Below are positions 9,229-18,380 of a stretch of 64,000 nt of DNA, piece by piece. The translations under genes were made by a program, and so were the position numbers. Every line of letters begins with the position of its first letter. The first letter of the stretch is position 1. Under the pieces are notes generated by a model. It was not told where the DNA came from. It did not search any database and was given only the letters and a program-made list of their open reading frames with translations. Source of the stretch: an uncultured Dyadobacter sp. (GTDB lineage: Bacteria > Bacteroidota > Bacteroidia > Cytophagales > Spirosomataceae); the NCBI RefSeq assembly GCF_946482605.1, contig NZ_CAMLSE010000011.1:124001-188000 (forward strand), given 5' to 3'.

Positions 9229-11541
9229 TCAGCCTTTTGTGATGGTTTCTTCCATATTGTAAATGGTGTTGATCACCCGCATTAATGCCGCTGCACGGCT
9301 CGCATCGGCTCCCTGCTCATGCGCGTGATCCCCCACATTCAGCACGATTTGCGCTCTCCGGGTATCTTTGGAGAAAGCGGCGAGCTCTTCCTGATAGTAG
9401 CCCACCAGGAGCCTTACTTCGCCCGCATTCGGAGTTCTGCAAACGATACGCTGGAACAATTCCCTCACCTGCTCGTCAGCAGACGCTGATTTTACGCTCA
9501 TCCGCTCCGCAAGCACGCGCGAGGCTTCGAGTACAGTCGGATCATTGAGCATAATTAATGCCTGAAGAGGCGTATTGGTCTTCTGCCGCCTGACTTCGCA
9601 GTGATCCCGGTTGCTGGCATCGAAAATAATCATCGCCGGCGGTGGAAGGGTCAGTTTAATGAATGTGTACAGGCCCCTCCGGTACAGCAAACCGTCCTTG
9701 TCCTGTATATATTTGGCAAGGCTGCCTCTGTTGGCTGTCGTGGCCTCCCAGATCCCTTTGGGTTGGTAGGGTTTGACGCTTGGTCCGCCGATTTCCGGGT
9801 TCAATAATCCGCTCGTCGAAAGGACAATATCCCTGACCAACTCGGCAGGCACCCGCGAGCGTGCCCCCCGCGACAGGTACGTATTATCCGGGTCCTTTTC
9901 ACGCTTTTCTTCAGTTAGCCTGGACGATTGCCGGTATGTGGCCGACATGACCATTTGCTTGACCAGCCTTTTCATATTCCAGCCATGGTTCATAAAATCT
10001 ACCGAAAGCCAGTCGAGAAGTGCCGGATGACTGGGCAAATCACCTTGCATTCCAAAGTCGCCGGTACTTTTCACCAATCCCTTTCCGAAAATTTCCTGCC
10101 ACACCTGGTTCACAAACACACGTGCCGTAAGCGGGTTTTCCTTACTGACCGTCCAGTTGGCCAACCCAAGCCGGTTTCTCGGATATTTGGTTGTGTCGAA
10201 CTTCATCACGGCAGGAAGAGCGCTGGGTGTAACCTTCTTACCGGGCGCGTCATATACGCCTCTGTTCAGTATGTGGGTGGCCCGCGGGCTTTCGTTTTCG
10301 CCCATGACAGATACCACGATCCGGCTGGTGTCCCGGCTATTGATAAAAGAAAGCAGGTTCTTTACTTCTGCATTGGAAATAGTCAAAACCGGTGTCTTGG
10401 CCGGGCCGCTTCCCGCGCTGCCGTCGAAACCCTTTTCCTTTGAAGTGTTGAAAAAACCGAATAACCGGTAATAATCCTCCTGGGAAACCGGGTCATACTT
10501 ATGATCGTGGCACTGAGCACATTCGACGGTAAGCCCCAGCAAGCCCGAACTGAAAGTTTTCGTCTTATCGAGATGATATTCAACCCGGTACTCCTCGGGA
10601 ATCACACCGTCTTCTTCGGTAATCTTATGATTTCTTAAAAATGCGGTAGCGAGGATCTGCTCTTTGCTTGCATTAGGCAACATATCGCCTGCGAGCTGCC
10701 AGACCAGAAACTGATCGTAAGGCATATTCCGGTTGAGGGCGTGGATCACCCAGTCCCGCCAGGCCCATTGCGTCCGCGCGTCGTCGTTCTGATAACCATA
10801 GGAATCCGCAAAGCGGGCCACATCCAGCCAGTGGATCGCCATTCTTTCCCCATAGCTTTTTTGAGACATCAGCTCGTCGACCACTTTTTCATAAGCGCTT
10901 TCGGAATGATCACCGGCAAATTTCCGCTGCATTTCCAGGGAAGGCGCCAGTCCGGTAAGGTCAATGGATAGCCTTTTCAGCAGTTGCTCCCCGGTGGCCT
11001 CATCATTCGGGGTGAGGCCGATCTGCTCCATGCTTGCCAGCGTAAAATGATCGATTTCGTTTCTAACCCAGCCCTCTTTACTTACATGCGGCAAAGCGGC
11101 TTGCCTGGGCGCAGTAAAAGCCCAGTGTGGTTCATACGCTGCGCCCTGAGAGATCCATTCTTTCACCAGCGCAATTTCATTCTCACTCAAAAGGCCCAGG
11201 TGAGACTCCGGTGTAGGCATCTGGTAGCCGGGATCGGATGAGGTTATCCTTTTGTAAACCTCGGATGCTTGCGGATTGCCAGGGATGATGGCGAAGCCTT
11301 TTCCGTCCTTTAATCTGGCATATGCACTTTCCGCGACATCCAGCCTGAGCCCTGCCTCCCGTTTTTTTGCATCTGGACCGTGACAGGCAAAGCATTTGTC
11401 CGAAAGAACAGGCCGCACCTGGAAACTGTACGAAATCCTGTCCCCGCCAGCCTGACTTTTTCCGGATGACCTTTTGAAAACAGCCACAAAAGCGCCGATT
11501 GTGCAGACACCGATCAGTAAAAGCCAAATGTAACTTCGCAT
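9229..11541 (-). CDS. DUF1549/DUF1553 protein with planctomycete-type cytochrome c domain
   Basis: A 770-residue envelope protein: N-terminal membrane anchor (residues 4-22), a PSCyt1 heme c motif CFACH (50-54) within RPVLSDKCFACHGPDAKKREAG, a DUF1549 region (WVRNEIDHFTLASMEQIGLTPNDEA; MAIHWLDVARFADSYGY), then DUF1553 toward the C-terminus (LTARVFVNQVWQEIFG; NTPLQALIMLNDPTV). A second CxxCH, CAQCH (near DHKYDPVSQEDYY), lies within DUF1549. The family is abundant in Planctomycetes, Verrucomicrobia and some Bacteroidota and is proposed to act in periplasmic oxidation of complex substrates, but the chemistry is not established. Members usually pair with a DUF1501 protein; none is present here. 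It is shorter than many members because there is no lectin-like insert between the two domains. Confidence 0.85.
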   Translation of the reverse strand: MRSYIWLLLIGVCTIGAFVAVFKRSSGKSQAGGDRISYSFQVRPVLSDKCFACHGPDAKKREAGLRLDVAESAYARLKDGKGFAIIPGNPQASEVYKRITSSDPGYQMPTPESHLGLLSENEIALVKEWISQGAAYEPHWAFTAPRQAALPHVSKEGWVRNEIDHFTLASMEQIGLTPNDEATGEQLLKRLSIDLTGLAPSLEMQRKFAGDHSESAYEKVVDELMSQKSYGERMAIHWLDVARFADSYGYQNDDARTQWAWRDWVIHALNRNMPYDQFLVWQLAGDMLPNASKEQILATAFLRNHKITEEDGVIPEEYRVEYHLDKTKTFSSGLLGLTVECAQCHDHKYDPVSQEDYYRLFGFFNTSKEKGFDGSAGSGPAKTPVLTISNAEVKNLLSFINSRDTSRIVVSVMGENESPRATHILNRGVYDAPGKKVTPSALPAVMKFDTTKYPRNRLGLANWTVSKENPLTARVFVNQVWQEIFGKGLVKSTGDFGMQGDLPSHPALLDWLSVDFMNHGWNMKRLVKQMVMSATYRQSSRLTEEKREKDPDNTYLSRGARSRVPAELVRDIVLSTSGLLNPEIGGPSVKPYQPKGIWEATTANRGSLAKYIQDKDGLLYRRGLYTFIKLTLPPPAMIIFDASNRDHCEVRRQKTNTPLQALIMLNDPTVLEASRVLAERMSVKSASADEQVRELFQRIVCRTPNAGEVRLLVGYYQEELAAFSKDTRRAQIVLNVGDHAHEQGADASRAAALMRVINTIYNMEETITKG

Positions 11542-11922
11542 CTTCTTTGCATATAAATTCTAAAAATCAGTCAGCTCTTACCACAAATCGCGGAATAGGC
11601 CAACCAATATCACCCTTAAAATAATGCAAATCTATTTCAGTATAATCTCACATTTTGATTACGCATTGTCTGATTGTGATACTATGCTTGCATGGCAGCA
11701 GCTATTCTCGGTGATGTGTTTTCAAATCCAATAGCAACCGTACTGCGCAGCTGGGCTTATCCGGTGTTCCGATCTCTTGCGGCTGTCTCTGCGGTGATTT
11801 TGGAATAATCCGACCGCAACAATAAGCCCAACGGAAATCGCATCATTTCCGTTGGGCTTATCAACATGTACCCGCTTTCCCGCTTTGATCGAGGTCAAAA
11901 CATTTCACCATTCTCCCCAGCA
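11542..11922. other. Intergenic region with one strong hairpin
   Basis: 381 bases between the AraC gene and the DUF1549/DUF1553 gene, both leftward. Apart from the perfect 17-bp hairpin at 11822-11861 I see no gene. The part next to 11542 should hold the promoter of the cytochrome gene. Confidence 0.4.
11822..11861. terminator. Perfect 17-bp stem-loop, terminator of the AraC gene
   Basis: ATAAGCCCAACGGAAAT (11822-11838) pairs perfectly with ATTTCCGTTGGGCTTAT (11845-11861) around the six-base loop CGCATC. It lies about 60 bases past the stop codon of the leftward AraC gene. No long U-tract follows, but the stem is strong and its ends are A/T-rich. Confidence 0.7.
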
Positions 11923-12843
11923 TCAATTTTCGGAAAACGATTGCCGGAACGCCAGCGGCGACATTTTGGTCTTGGCTTTGAATAACTTACTGAACGACTG
12001 GGGGTGCTCAAAGCCAAGGCAGTAGGCGATTTCTCCTACGGAAAGATCGGTAGTCGACAACTTTTCCTTAGCCCGCGCAATCAGTTTTTCATGAATATAT
12101 TGCTGCGCCGTTTGCCCGGTGAGCACTTTGAGCATGCTCGTCAGGTATCTGGGTGAAACATTCAATGCCTCCGCCAGGTATTGAACCGTCGGCAAGCCGT
12201 TTGCGAGCAGTTCCTCGTCTTTCAAACAACCTGTCAACACATCCTCTAACCGGCCGAGCAGCGCGTGATTGACTATTTTACGGGTGATGAATTGGCGATG
12301 ATAAAACCGCGAAGCATACCCCAGCAACGTTTCGATCTGGGCAATGATAATCCGTTGACTGAATGCATCAATATTGGACTGGTATTCTAGTCTGACGGTT
12401 TGAATGACGGTGTTGAGCACCATCTCCTCCTTCGCCGACAAAAACAACGCTTCGTGAACCGAATAGTCGAAATACTCGTACCGGCGGATATGCTTTGCCA
12501 GTGGGAAATTCCACAAAAAGTCCGGATGTATCATCAGCATCCAACCCGACCGCTCGCTGGCCGGGTCCGGTTCGGGTTCTATCCTGAAAACCTGGCCCGG
12601 CGCAATAAAGAACATAACGCCTTCGTCAAAATCGTACGCCTGCTGCCCGTATTTAAGCTTTGCCGCCAGTCCCCTTTTGATTGAAATCTGGTAAAAATCA
12701 AGCACCCAGCTTACCGAGCTCATTTCCGGTGTGCGCTGAATCTCGCTGTAATCCACAATACTGATGAGTGGATGTTCCGGTTTAGGCAAGCCCCGGAGCC
12801 GGTGAAATTCACTGATGGTCGCAATGCGTTGAATGCTTGTCAT
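11923..12843 (-). CDS. AraC family transcriptional regulator
   Basis: About 306 residues from the ATG at 12843 (MTSIQRIATISEFH); an upstream start at 12891 is possible but adds a Pro-rich leader unlike the family. The N-terminal half is a cupin-like sensing domain (SIVDYSEIQ, FIAPGQVFRIEPEPD). The C-terminal 100 residues hold two helix-turn-helix units (VQYLAEALNVSPRYLTSMLK; SVGEIAYCLGFEHPQSFSKLFK) ending KMSPLAFRQSF, the AraC signature. The gene lies about 100 bases downstream of an NmrA-like reductase gene on the same strand; AraC regulators of this type commonly control such a neighbouring oxidoreductase, in response to an unknown small molecule. Confidence 0.92.
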   Translation of the reverse strand: MTSIQRIATISEFHRLRGLPKPEHPLISIVDYSEIQRTPEMSSVSWVLDFYQISIKRGLAAKLKYGQQAYDFDEGVMFFIAPGQVFRIEPEPDPASERSGWMLMIHPDFLWNFPLAKHIRRYEYFDYSVHEALFLSAKEEMVLNTVIQTVRLEYQSNIDAFSQRIIIAQIETLLGYASRFYHRQFITRKIVNHALLGRLEDVLTGCLKDEELLANGLPTVQYLAEALNVSPRYLTSMLKVLTGQTAQQYIHEKLIARAKEKLSTTDLSVGEIAYCLGFEHPQSFSKLFKAKTKMSPLAFRQSFSEN

Positions 12844-12942
12844 AATGGGTCGGGCAGGATGGATTGGCGTAGACAGCGCATTCGTCGCCAACCGGCCGAA
12901 AGATACGCCATTGCCTTCATTCTATTTAACAATGTACCAGTC

Positions 12943-13845
12943 TCAGTTGTGGTAGGCAGCAGCAAAATCCTTTGCAAAATCAGCCAGTTTCACTTTCCCA
13001 AGCTTCGGCCGGTGGCGGAAATAATCCTGATACAAACTACCATCTCCCTGACTGGCCTGCAGTTCGATAAACCCTTTCGCTACTTGCTCATTGAGCCCGG
13101 CTTGCAACCAACCATTCAGCAGCTGCTCGTCCGAAACGATCTGCCATTGCAGATCGGGCACGCCAATGGCTTCTCCCAGCGCTCTGGCGATCTCATTGGG
13201 CGATACCTCATCGCTTGCCACGTATCGCACGGTGCGATCCTCAAATGGCGTATCCATTTCCTCCGCAATGGCTGCGGCGATGTCGGCGGGCGAAACCCAG
13301 GGCTCTTTTTTGTCCCCTCCATAATTCGAAATGATAGCCCCCCGGCTTTTGATTGTGTGCGTGAAAGACATCATGTTTTCGAAGAAGCCAACGGGACGGA
13401 TAAATTTGATAGCCACATACGCAGGTAGCGCGCGCAGCAATTGCTCCACATTGTGGTGAAATCGCAGAATGCCGGTCCCCTTCTCCATGTCGGCACCAAT
13501 GCTGCTGAGGTGTATTACCCTGTTCACCCCTGAGCGCTCGACGGCCTGCTGATAGTTCCGGCCGATTTGGGTGATGTCGTCGATAAAATCCACCGACTTG
13601 TCGAAAGCATCCCCGACAGCCTCCATGGTCTCCATCAGGTACACGATATCAGCACCCCTGAATGCTCTGGTCAGGAACCCGACGTCCTGCATGGTGCCAA
13701 TAGCTGCCTGGGCATCCATGGCCTCAATTTCGGTTTGTCGATCAGGATTGCTGCTGATAATGGTGACGGCGTGTCCTTTCTGAACCAAAGCCGGGGCAAG
13801 AATTTTGCCGATATTACCGAGTGAGCCGGTCAATGTAATATTCAT
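12943..13845 (-). CDS. NmrA-like NAD(P)-binding Rossmann protein
   Basis: A 300-residue cytoplasmic protein of the atypical short-chain dehydrogenase group. The N-terminus MNITLTGSLGNIGKILAPAL has the glycine-rich dinucleotide loop in the GxxGxxG arrangement. ADIVYLMETM and VNRVIHLSSIGADMEKGTGI follow, as in NmrA/quinone-oxidoreductase-type proteins; the typical YxxxK dyad is not evident. NmrA-like proteins are either redox sensors or NAD(P)H-dependent reductases. It is the first gene of a likely two-gene unit with the AraC regulator downstream. The 80 bases upstream contain no clear promoter. Confidence 0.85.
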   Translation of the reverse strand: MNITLTGSLGNIGKILAPALVQKGHAVTIISSNPDRQTEIEAMDAQAAIGTMQDVGFLTRAFRGADIVYLMETMEAVGDAFDKSVDFIDDITQIGRNYQQAVERSGVNRVIHLSSIGADMEKGTGILRFHHNVEQLLRALPAYVAIKFIRPVGFFENMMSFTHTIKSRGAIISNYGGDKKEPWVSPADIAAAIAEEMDTPFEDRTVRYVASDEVSPNEIARALGEAIGVPDLQWQIVSDEQLLNGWLQAGLNEQVAKGFIELQASQGDGSLYQDYFRHRPKLGKVKLADFAKDFAAAYHN

Positions 13846-13999
13846 AATGCTGTTTTTTGTTTCTGCAAAATTCCGCAGGAAACCGAAAACAGACGTAGCC
13901 TAAAATCCCTTTGTTGTAGTCATATGTGCGCATTTGGGCGGGCCGGACAAAATTTGCGAGCCAAACGCGTGCGCCCTGGCGGTGTGTACATGGAGCGGC

Positions 14000-14428
14000 C
14001 TATTTTTCCCGGGCATACATGGTATACTGTCCGCTACACGCTATTGCCAGCACGTCCGGGTCCGACATGGGGGTAGTTATTTGCATATCCACGCAAGCTT
14101 TGCATAAAACAAGGCTGCAATCAGAAGGATCCACGGTTGCTGCCGGCTTTGGAATAAATTCTTTGCCGTTAAAGGAATACTTTCGAGGTGAGCAGCATCC
14201 CTGTCTCCCTTGATCATCCGCGATAACACCGTCATGTCGTATCACGATGCTGATGGCGTCACCTTCGGGCACCGGCTTCGAAACCAGTGAGTCGCCCAAT
14301 GTATAGCTGAAAACAGTGGGCCTCCATTTGCCCACAATCCGGGCAATTTCCGGTACCGGCTCCAGATCACTCTTCTTGCATTGGCCAAACGCAATCAGGG
14401 CTAAGACAAATAGTGTTATCTTATTCAT
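14000..14428 (-). CDS. Small lipoprotein, lipocalin-like
   Basis: About 142 residues from the ATG at 14428; the open frame extends upstream but this start places the signal peptide at the N-terminus (MNKITLFVLALIAFGQCKKS, with Cys17 as lipidation site). The mature part opens with ARIVGKWRPTVFSY, reminiscent of lipocalin-like Bacteroidota lipoproteins, and includes several cysteines (GCCS, CSLVLCKAC) that could form disulfides or bind metal. Function not recognised. It lies 155 bases upstream of the NmrA-like gene on the same strand. Confidence 0.7.
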   Translation of the reverse strand: MNKITLFVLALIAFGQCKKSDLEPVPEIARIVGKWRPTVFSYTLGDSLVSKPVPEGDAISIVIRHDGVIADDQGRQGCCSPRKYSFNGKEFIPKPAATVDPSDCSLVLCKACVDMQITTPMSDPDVLAIACSGQYTMYAREK

Positions 14429-14646
14429 AATTCGCTGATTTTTAAGATCAGGATGCTCGCCAGGGGTAAACAGTTGTAACCGGCACAAAACAAATTTCTG
14501 GCTGCGCTTAATACAGGGCTGCCCATGAAATAAGCCTGCAACCGACGTTTAACAAGTGAAACCACCAACTGCCGCGCATTGTACCTCCGGCTGGCCAGAA
14601 AGTACAGTGCACGGCTGTAACGATTATCGTCGTCCCCGCCCGCAGC

Positions 14647-17112
14647 TCATTCCGAACGTAGGGATCGGGTTGGGTTGGCCGCGGATACGAACAGCGTTTT
14701 TAGTACCAAAATCGCAAATCCGGTGGTAAGCAAAAAGAGTAGCCAGCATACCAGCTTTCCAATGGCGATGTTGAGGTAATATTGCCACATGGTCCTCATC
14801 ACCAGGTCTATCAAAAAGTATCCGGCCACACCACCGACCGCTCCGGCGATCGTCAACAGCGCAAAATATTCATAGTTAATGACCGCGATGATGTTTCCAA
14901 ATGAGGCCCCCAGCACCCTCCGGATGCCGATTTCCTTTGTACGTCTCGCTATATTCAGCGATGCCATTGTATATAAACCCGTCAATGAGATCAGCAGGGA
15001 AAATACGGCAAGGCTCCCGACGATCTTGACCCCGTTCAGATTGACTCTGGTTGTAGATTCCTTCACGACGTCAATGAATTCGGTGTCATATAACTTTCCC
15101 GGAAAACTCTGCCGCCATTGTTGCCGCGCGAACCGCTCCACCCCTGAAATCCGCGAGGGATCGCTGCTCACGATGGCATAGCGGTATTGACCGGGCGCTG
15201 CGCAACGAACAACCAAAGGACTTACAGGTTCAAAAACCGAATGCGTGTAAACATCCTTTAAAACGCCGACTATCCTGAGCCCGACGCTATCACCCAGGAC
15301 GATCCTTTTACCGATGGCGCTATCCCGCCACCCAAACTGCCTGACGAATTCCTCCGTCACCAAAACCGACCCGGCCCGGTCGGTTTCAGAATCCGGTCGA
15401 AAGCCGCGCCCCTCATGGATGGTCATCCCGAGGGCTTCCAGGTAATTTTCGCCCACACGCATCTCCTCCACGCCCTTCTCTATCTCCCCGAATTTCGCGG
15501 TTTGGGCAAAAACACCCTTCGAAATGTGGTTCTCGGCACCGGCAACCGACAGCACGTCTTCATGGCCGGACAAGAAATTTTTCACTACTGTAAAATCGGC
15601 CGGTTTATCCAGCGTGATACTCAGAACACCGGAAGTCGAATAGCCGAGATCATAATTCGCCTGGAACTTCGAATTTCCGTAAAAAGCAACGGCGAATAGG
15701 ACGCCCAATGCAGACAACGTAAATATCGACCCAAGAAGTAAACGATTAAACCATCCCCCCGCCCGCACGCTGGCCCTTCCCTTCAGGATTGCGAGTGCGT
15801 CAAAGGAACTGACATACAGCGCCGGATAGCTACCGGCAATCAGGGCTGTCAGGAAGAGTAATGCGGCGAGAAAAAGCACGAAATAGAAATCATCAAAATA
15901 CCTGGTTTCCAGCTTCATGAATGGCCATAGTCCATTGTAAGCCGGGACGATCAGTTCGGTAATGGCGAGCCCCAACAGCAGCGCTATCATGCAGAAGATC
16001 AGGTTTTCCACAAAAAACTGAAAGGCAATCTGCCACCTGCCCGCGCCGATCGTCTTCCTCACACCGATCTCCCTGATCCGCGTCCCGGCAATGGACACCG
16101 AGGTGTTTGTAAAGTTAAAACATGCCAGCAGCAACAACAGGAATGCGGTGATATTTGGGACCAGAACAGCCTCGTTTGGAACGCCATACCGCAATTGCTG
16201 CCAGCGCACACCGGGTTTGTCCACGGACCTGTTGGCCATATCCGCAAATTTCTGAAGGTAAAAACGCGACACCCTGGGCCCGTGACGAACTTTGTTCTGA
16301 ACCGCGACAAATCGTTGCAATACCCTCTCCACGTAGGCTACCAACTGCGGATTGTCTATTTTCAAAAATGTGGTGTTCCATTGATCCCAACCTGAGGTGT
16401 TGACAAGCCCGGCCGGCTGCGTACTGTCCAGATTGCTATAAAGCAAAATCGCATCGCTGGAAAAGCTCGAATTCAGAGGCTGACTGGCAAATATGCCTCC
16501 GACGGAGAAAGAATGGGTTGCTCCGTCACCACTCAGGGAAATGTCCCGGCCAACCACATCAATCGCATTGAAATACCTCATTGCGGCGTCCTCGGACAGA
16601 AATATTTTGCTCTTGTCACTCAAATCCGATGCCACACCTTGCAATAAAGGAAAAGTAAACAAGTCAAAAAATGCGGAATCGACATACGCGAAATTGGATT
16701 TGAAGGTCTTTTCCCCTACCCTGATTTCCCGGTCGGATGGAAAATACCTTACCACTGTACGCACGCCTCCCATGGATGTCCCTAATGCTTCGGCGAGGGC
16801 CATCGGGGCGACTCCGTAGTCGACCGTAATGCCGGGCTCGACAGAGCGAAACTGGATCCGGTATATGTTTTCGGAGTTCACATGGTTATGATCCCAATCA
16901 TTTTTGAACTTCCAGTTGAAATACCCTGAAATGCAACAGGCGATTGCTATCGCAAGCCCGAAAACGCTGATGAGTACAGCAGTCCTGTTCCGAAAATAAG
17001 TCCGGAACGTAATAGCTAATACGCTTTTATATATATTGTGATGTGTTGATACGGGTAAAAAGAAAGATAACAACCTCCTCCCCGTCAATGCGTAGCAAGT
17101 CTGCCGGTACAT
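14647..17112 (-). CDS. FtsX-like ABC transporter permease (MacB type)
   Basis: About 821 residues from the ATG at 17112; a TTG 24 bases upstream is also open. After a short leader comes the family N-terminus (KSVLAITFRTYFRNRTAVLISVFGLAIAIACC), a MacB_PCD periplasmic domain (NIYRIQFRS), and a first FtsX block of three helices near residues 330-450 with RIREIGVRKTIGAGRWQI. A second periplasmic domain follows, then a final FtsX block with RRTKEIGIRRVLGASFGNIIAVI. The duplicated layout (8 helices) is typical of Bacteroidota permeases of about 800 residues. No ATPase gene is adjacent. Substrate unknown; related proteins take part in export or envelope stress and are often linked to two-component systems. 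Confidence 0.9.
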   Translation of the reverse strand: MYRQTCYALTGRRLLSFFLPVSTHHNIYKSVLAITFRTYFRNRTAVLISVFGLAIAIACCISGYFNWKFKNDWDHNHVNSENIYRIQFRSVEPGITVDYGVAPMALAEALGTSMGGVRTVVRYFPSDREIRVGEKTFKSNFAYVDSAFFDLFTFPLLQGVASDLSDKSKIFLSEDAAMRYFNAIDVVGRDISLSGDGATHSFSVGGIFASQPLNSSFSSDAILLYSNLDSTQPAGLVNTSGWDQWNTTFLKIDNPQLVAYVERVLQRFVAVQNKVRHGPRVSRFYLQKFADMANRSVDKPGVRWQQLRYGVPNEAVLVPNITAFLLLLLACFNFTNTSVSIAGTRIREIGVRKTIGAGRWQIAFQFFVENLIFCMIALLLGLAITELIVPAYNGLWPFMKLETRYFDDFYFVLFLAALLFLTALIAGSYPALYVSSFDALAILKGRASVRAGGWFNRLLLGSIFTLSALGVLFAVAFYGNSKFQANYDLGYSTSGVLSITLDKPADFTVVKNFLSGHEDVLSVAGAENHISKGVFAQTAKFGEIEKGVEEMRVGENYLEALGMTIHEGRGFRPDSETDRAGSVLVTEEFVRQFGWRDSAIGKRIVLGDSVGLRIVGVLKDVYTHSVFEPVSPLVVRCAAPGQYRYAIVSSDPSRISGVERFARQQWRQSFPGKLYDTEFIDVVKESTTRVNLNGVKIVGSLAVFSLLISLTGLYTMASLNIARRTKEIGIRRVLGASFGNIIAVINYEYFALLTIAGAVGGVAGYFLIDLVMRTMWQYYLNIAIGKLVCWLLFLLTTGFAILVLKTLFVSAANPTRSLRSE

Positions 17113-17167
17113 AGTGCCGGACAAAAGCAGTGACAAGAAGAAGAGAGCCGGACTGCCAGCTCAAGGC

Positions 17168-17527
17168 CTATCGGCGGCGAAATGAGGCCAGCTCTGAATC
17201 GATGGAGGCGGGTGTGATGATTTTCAGATTATTACATCTGATGTAAGCTGGCAGTAAAATAGGTAGCGTGAAGAAAAGCCTGATCTTCTGCCCGGATAAG
17301 CCAGACAGAAGACGTAACGTTACAGACTGAACGCAGCAGAAAAAACGGGAGGATGAGGCTATCTTTTTCCTGCGGGCAACGGTATAAGCCGCCACTGCAT
17401 TTCTCCACCTTACCCCGGCAGGCATTTCCACACGCTGAGCGGAAAAGCGGGTCACAGAAGAATGCGCACAGCCAGGCGACAGCAAAAGACCCACGAACAC
17501 GGTTATCCATAATAACCATCCCCGCAT
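17168..17527 (-). CDS. Possible small secreted protein, doubtful
   Basis: An open frame of about 119 codons starting MRGWLLWITVFVGLLLS with a lipobox-like SPGC, which resembles a lipoprotein signal, and then a basic Ser/Arg-rich tail without recognisable domains. It precedes the ABC permease gene by about 55 bases on the same strand. Against it, the region is also open in other frames (17232-17519 minus and 17353-17625 plus), and the composition after residue 40 does not look like a typical secreted protein. It may be spurious. Confidence 0.25.
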   Translation of the reverse strand: MRGWLLWITVFVGLLLSPGCAHSSVTRFSAQRVEMPAGVRWRNAVAAYTVARRKKIASSSRFFCCVQSVTLRLLSGLSGQKIRLFFTLPILLPAYIRCNNLKIITPASIDSELASFRRR

Positions 17528-17696
17528 TTGCCTTTCCGCTCCCACGACAGTTCTTTCCAAGGTCATCTTTCCTGCTTTCATGTGTATCATCCTATCCACT
17601 AATGCAATATAGCAATTTGGATTGAGCGTGCGATCATAACCGGGCAAGCAGGTTCCAAATCCGGGAAAGAAAATGGCACACGGATCGGTTACTACC

Positions 17697-18155
17697 CTAC
17701 CTGCGCCAGTGAGATATCCAATTCAGGGCGGCGTCCGGATCCGTAAAAAAATGCTCGTCCTCGCTGCTATACAACTGCTCGTACCTTTCTATTTTCTCCG
17801 TATCCTGATGACAGTGAGCCGCCGCAATGCATTGAACGTTCCTTTTCCGGGTAATGACCATTTCGTTCGCTTGCTCGGGGAACATGGCCACATAGCCAAC
17901 TTTCCACCCGTAATCGGCGAGCGTGAGGGGGACAATGCTGCGAAAATATTTGTGTGCAGCCAGGTTCGCTGCTTTGAAACCGTGCAGGTTTACAAAAATC
18001 CGGAATGACTCCGAATCTTCTACCTGGTTGAGCGCTTCCTGCAACGTCTCTTCCCAGCGTATAATATCCTGCATTTCGATATCGCCGCTGATTTCGGTGA
18101 TGATAAGCTGGTCCGCAGGATACCAGTTGCTGCGTGTGATCTTTACTTCCGACAT
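17697..18155 (-). CDS. STAS/SpoIIAA-like protein
   Basis: A 152-residue soluble protein. The first 120 residues fit the SpoIIAA-like/STAS fold: MSEVKITRSNWYPADQLIITEISGDIEMQDIIRWEETL, then SFRIFVNLHGFKAAN, alternating strands and helices, with a central hydrophobic strand VGYVAMFPEQ. The C-terminal SSEDEHFFTDPDAALNWISHW resembles other SpoIIAA-like proteins that end in EAxxWL. In this family the protein is usually a small regulatory or lipid-binding unit; the Ser/Thr phosphorylation site of true anti-sigma antagonists is not clear. It is divergent from the OmpA-family gene, sharing a 225-base control region. Confidence 0.7.
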   Translation of the reverse strand: MSEVKITRSNWYPADQLIITEISGDIEMQDIIRWEETLQEALNQVEDSESFRIFVNLHGFKAANLAAHKYFRSIVPLTLADYGWKVGYVAMFPEQANEMVITRKRNVQCIAAAHCHQDTEKIERYEQLYSSEDEHFFTDPDAALNWISHWRR

Positions 18156-18218
18156 TTTTTCCTAATAATTCATACAGTTTTGGCATTGTAATCCGATACC
18201 ATCCGGTTTCGTTCCCAC

Positions 18219-18246
18219 CGTCGACCAACGGCTTTATTGGTCGACG
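18219..18246. promoter_or_regulatory. Perfect 10-bp inverted repeat in a divergent promoter region
   Basis: CGTCGACCAA (18219-18228) and TTGGTCGACG (18237-18246), eight bases apart, form a perfect dyad between the divergent STAS-like gene (start 18155, minus) and OmpA-family gene (start 18381, plus). Because both genes point away from it, an operator is more likely than a terminator. Binding factor unknown. Confidence 0.45.
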
Positions 18247-18380
18247 AAAGTAATGGCGGTATTGCTTTACATTCCTGGACAGTGGACATCAGTGCTTTCC
18301 ATTGCCACAGTTCATCCCGTTTTTGCGAATTGATATCAAGCGATTTAGCAGGATGGTTTCCGGACAGGATGTATTTTTCT

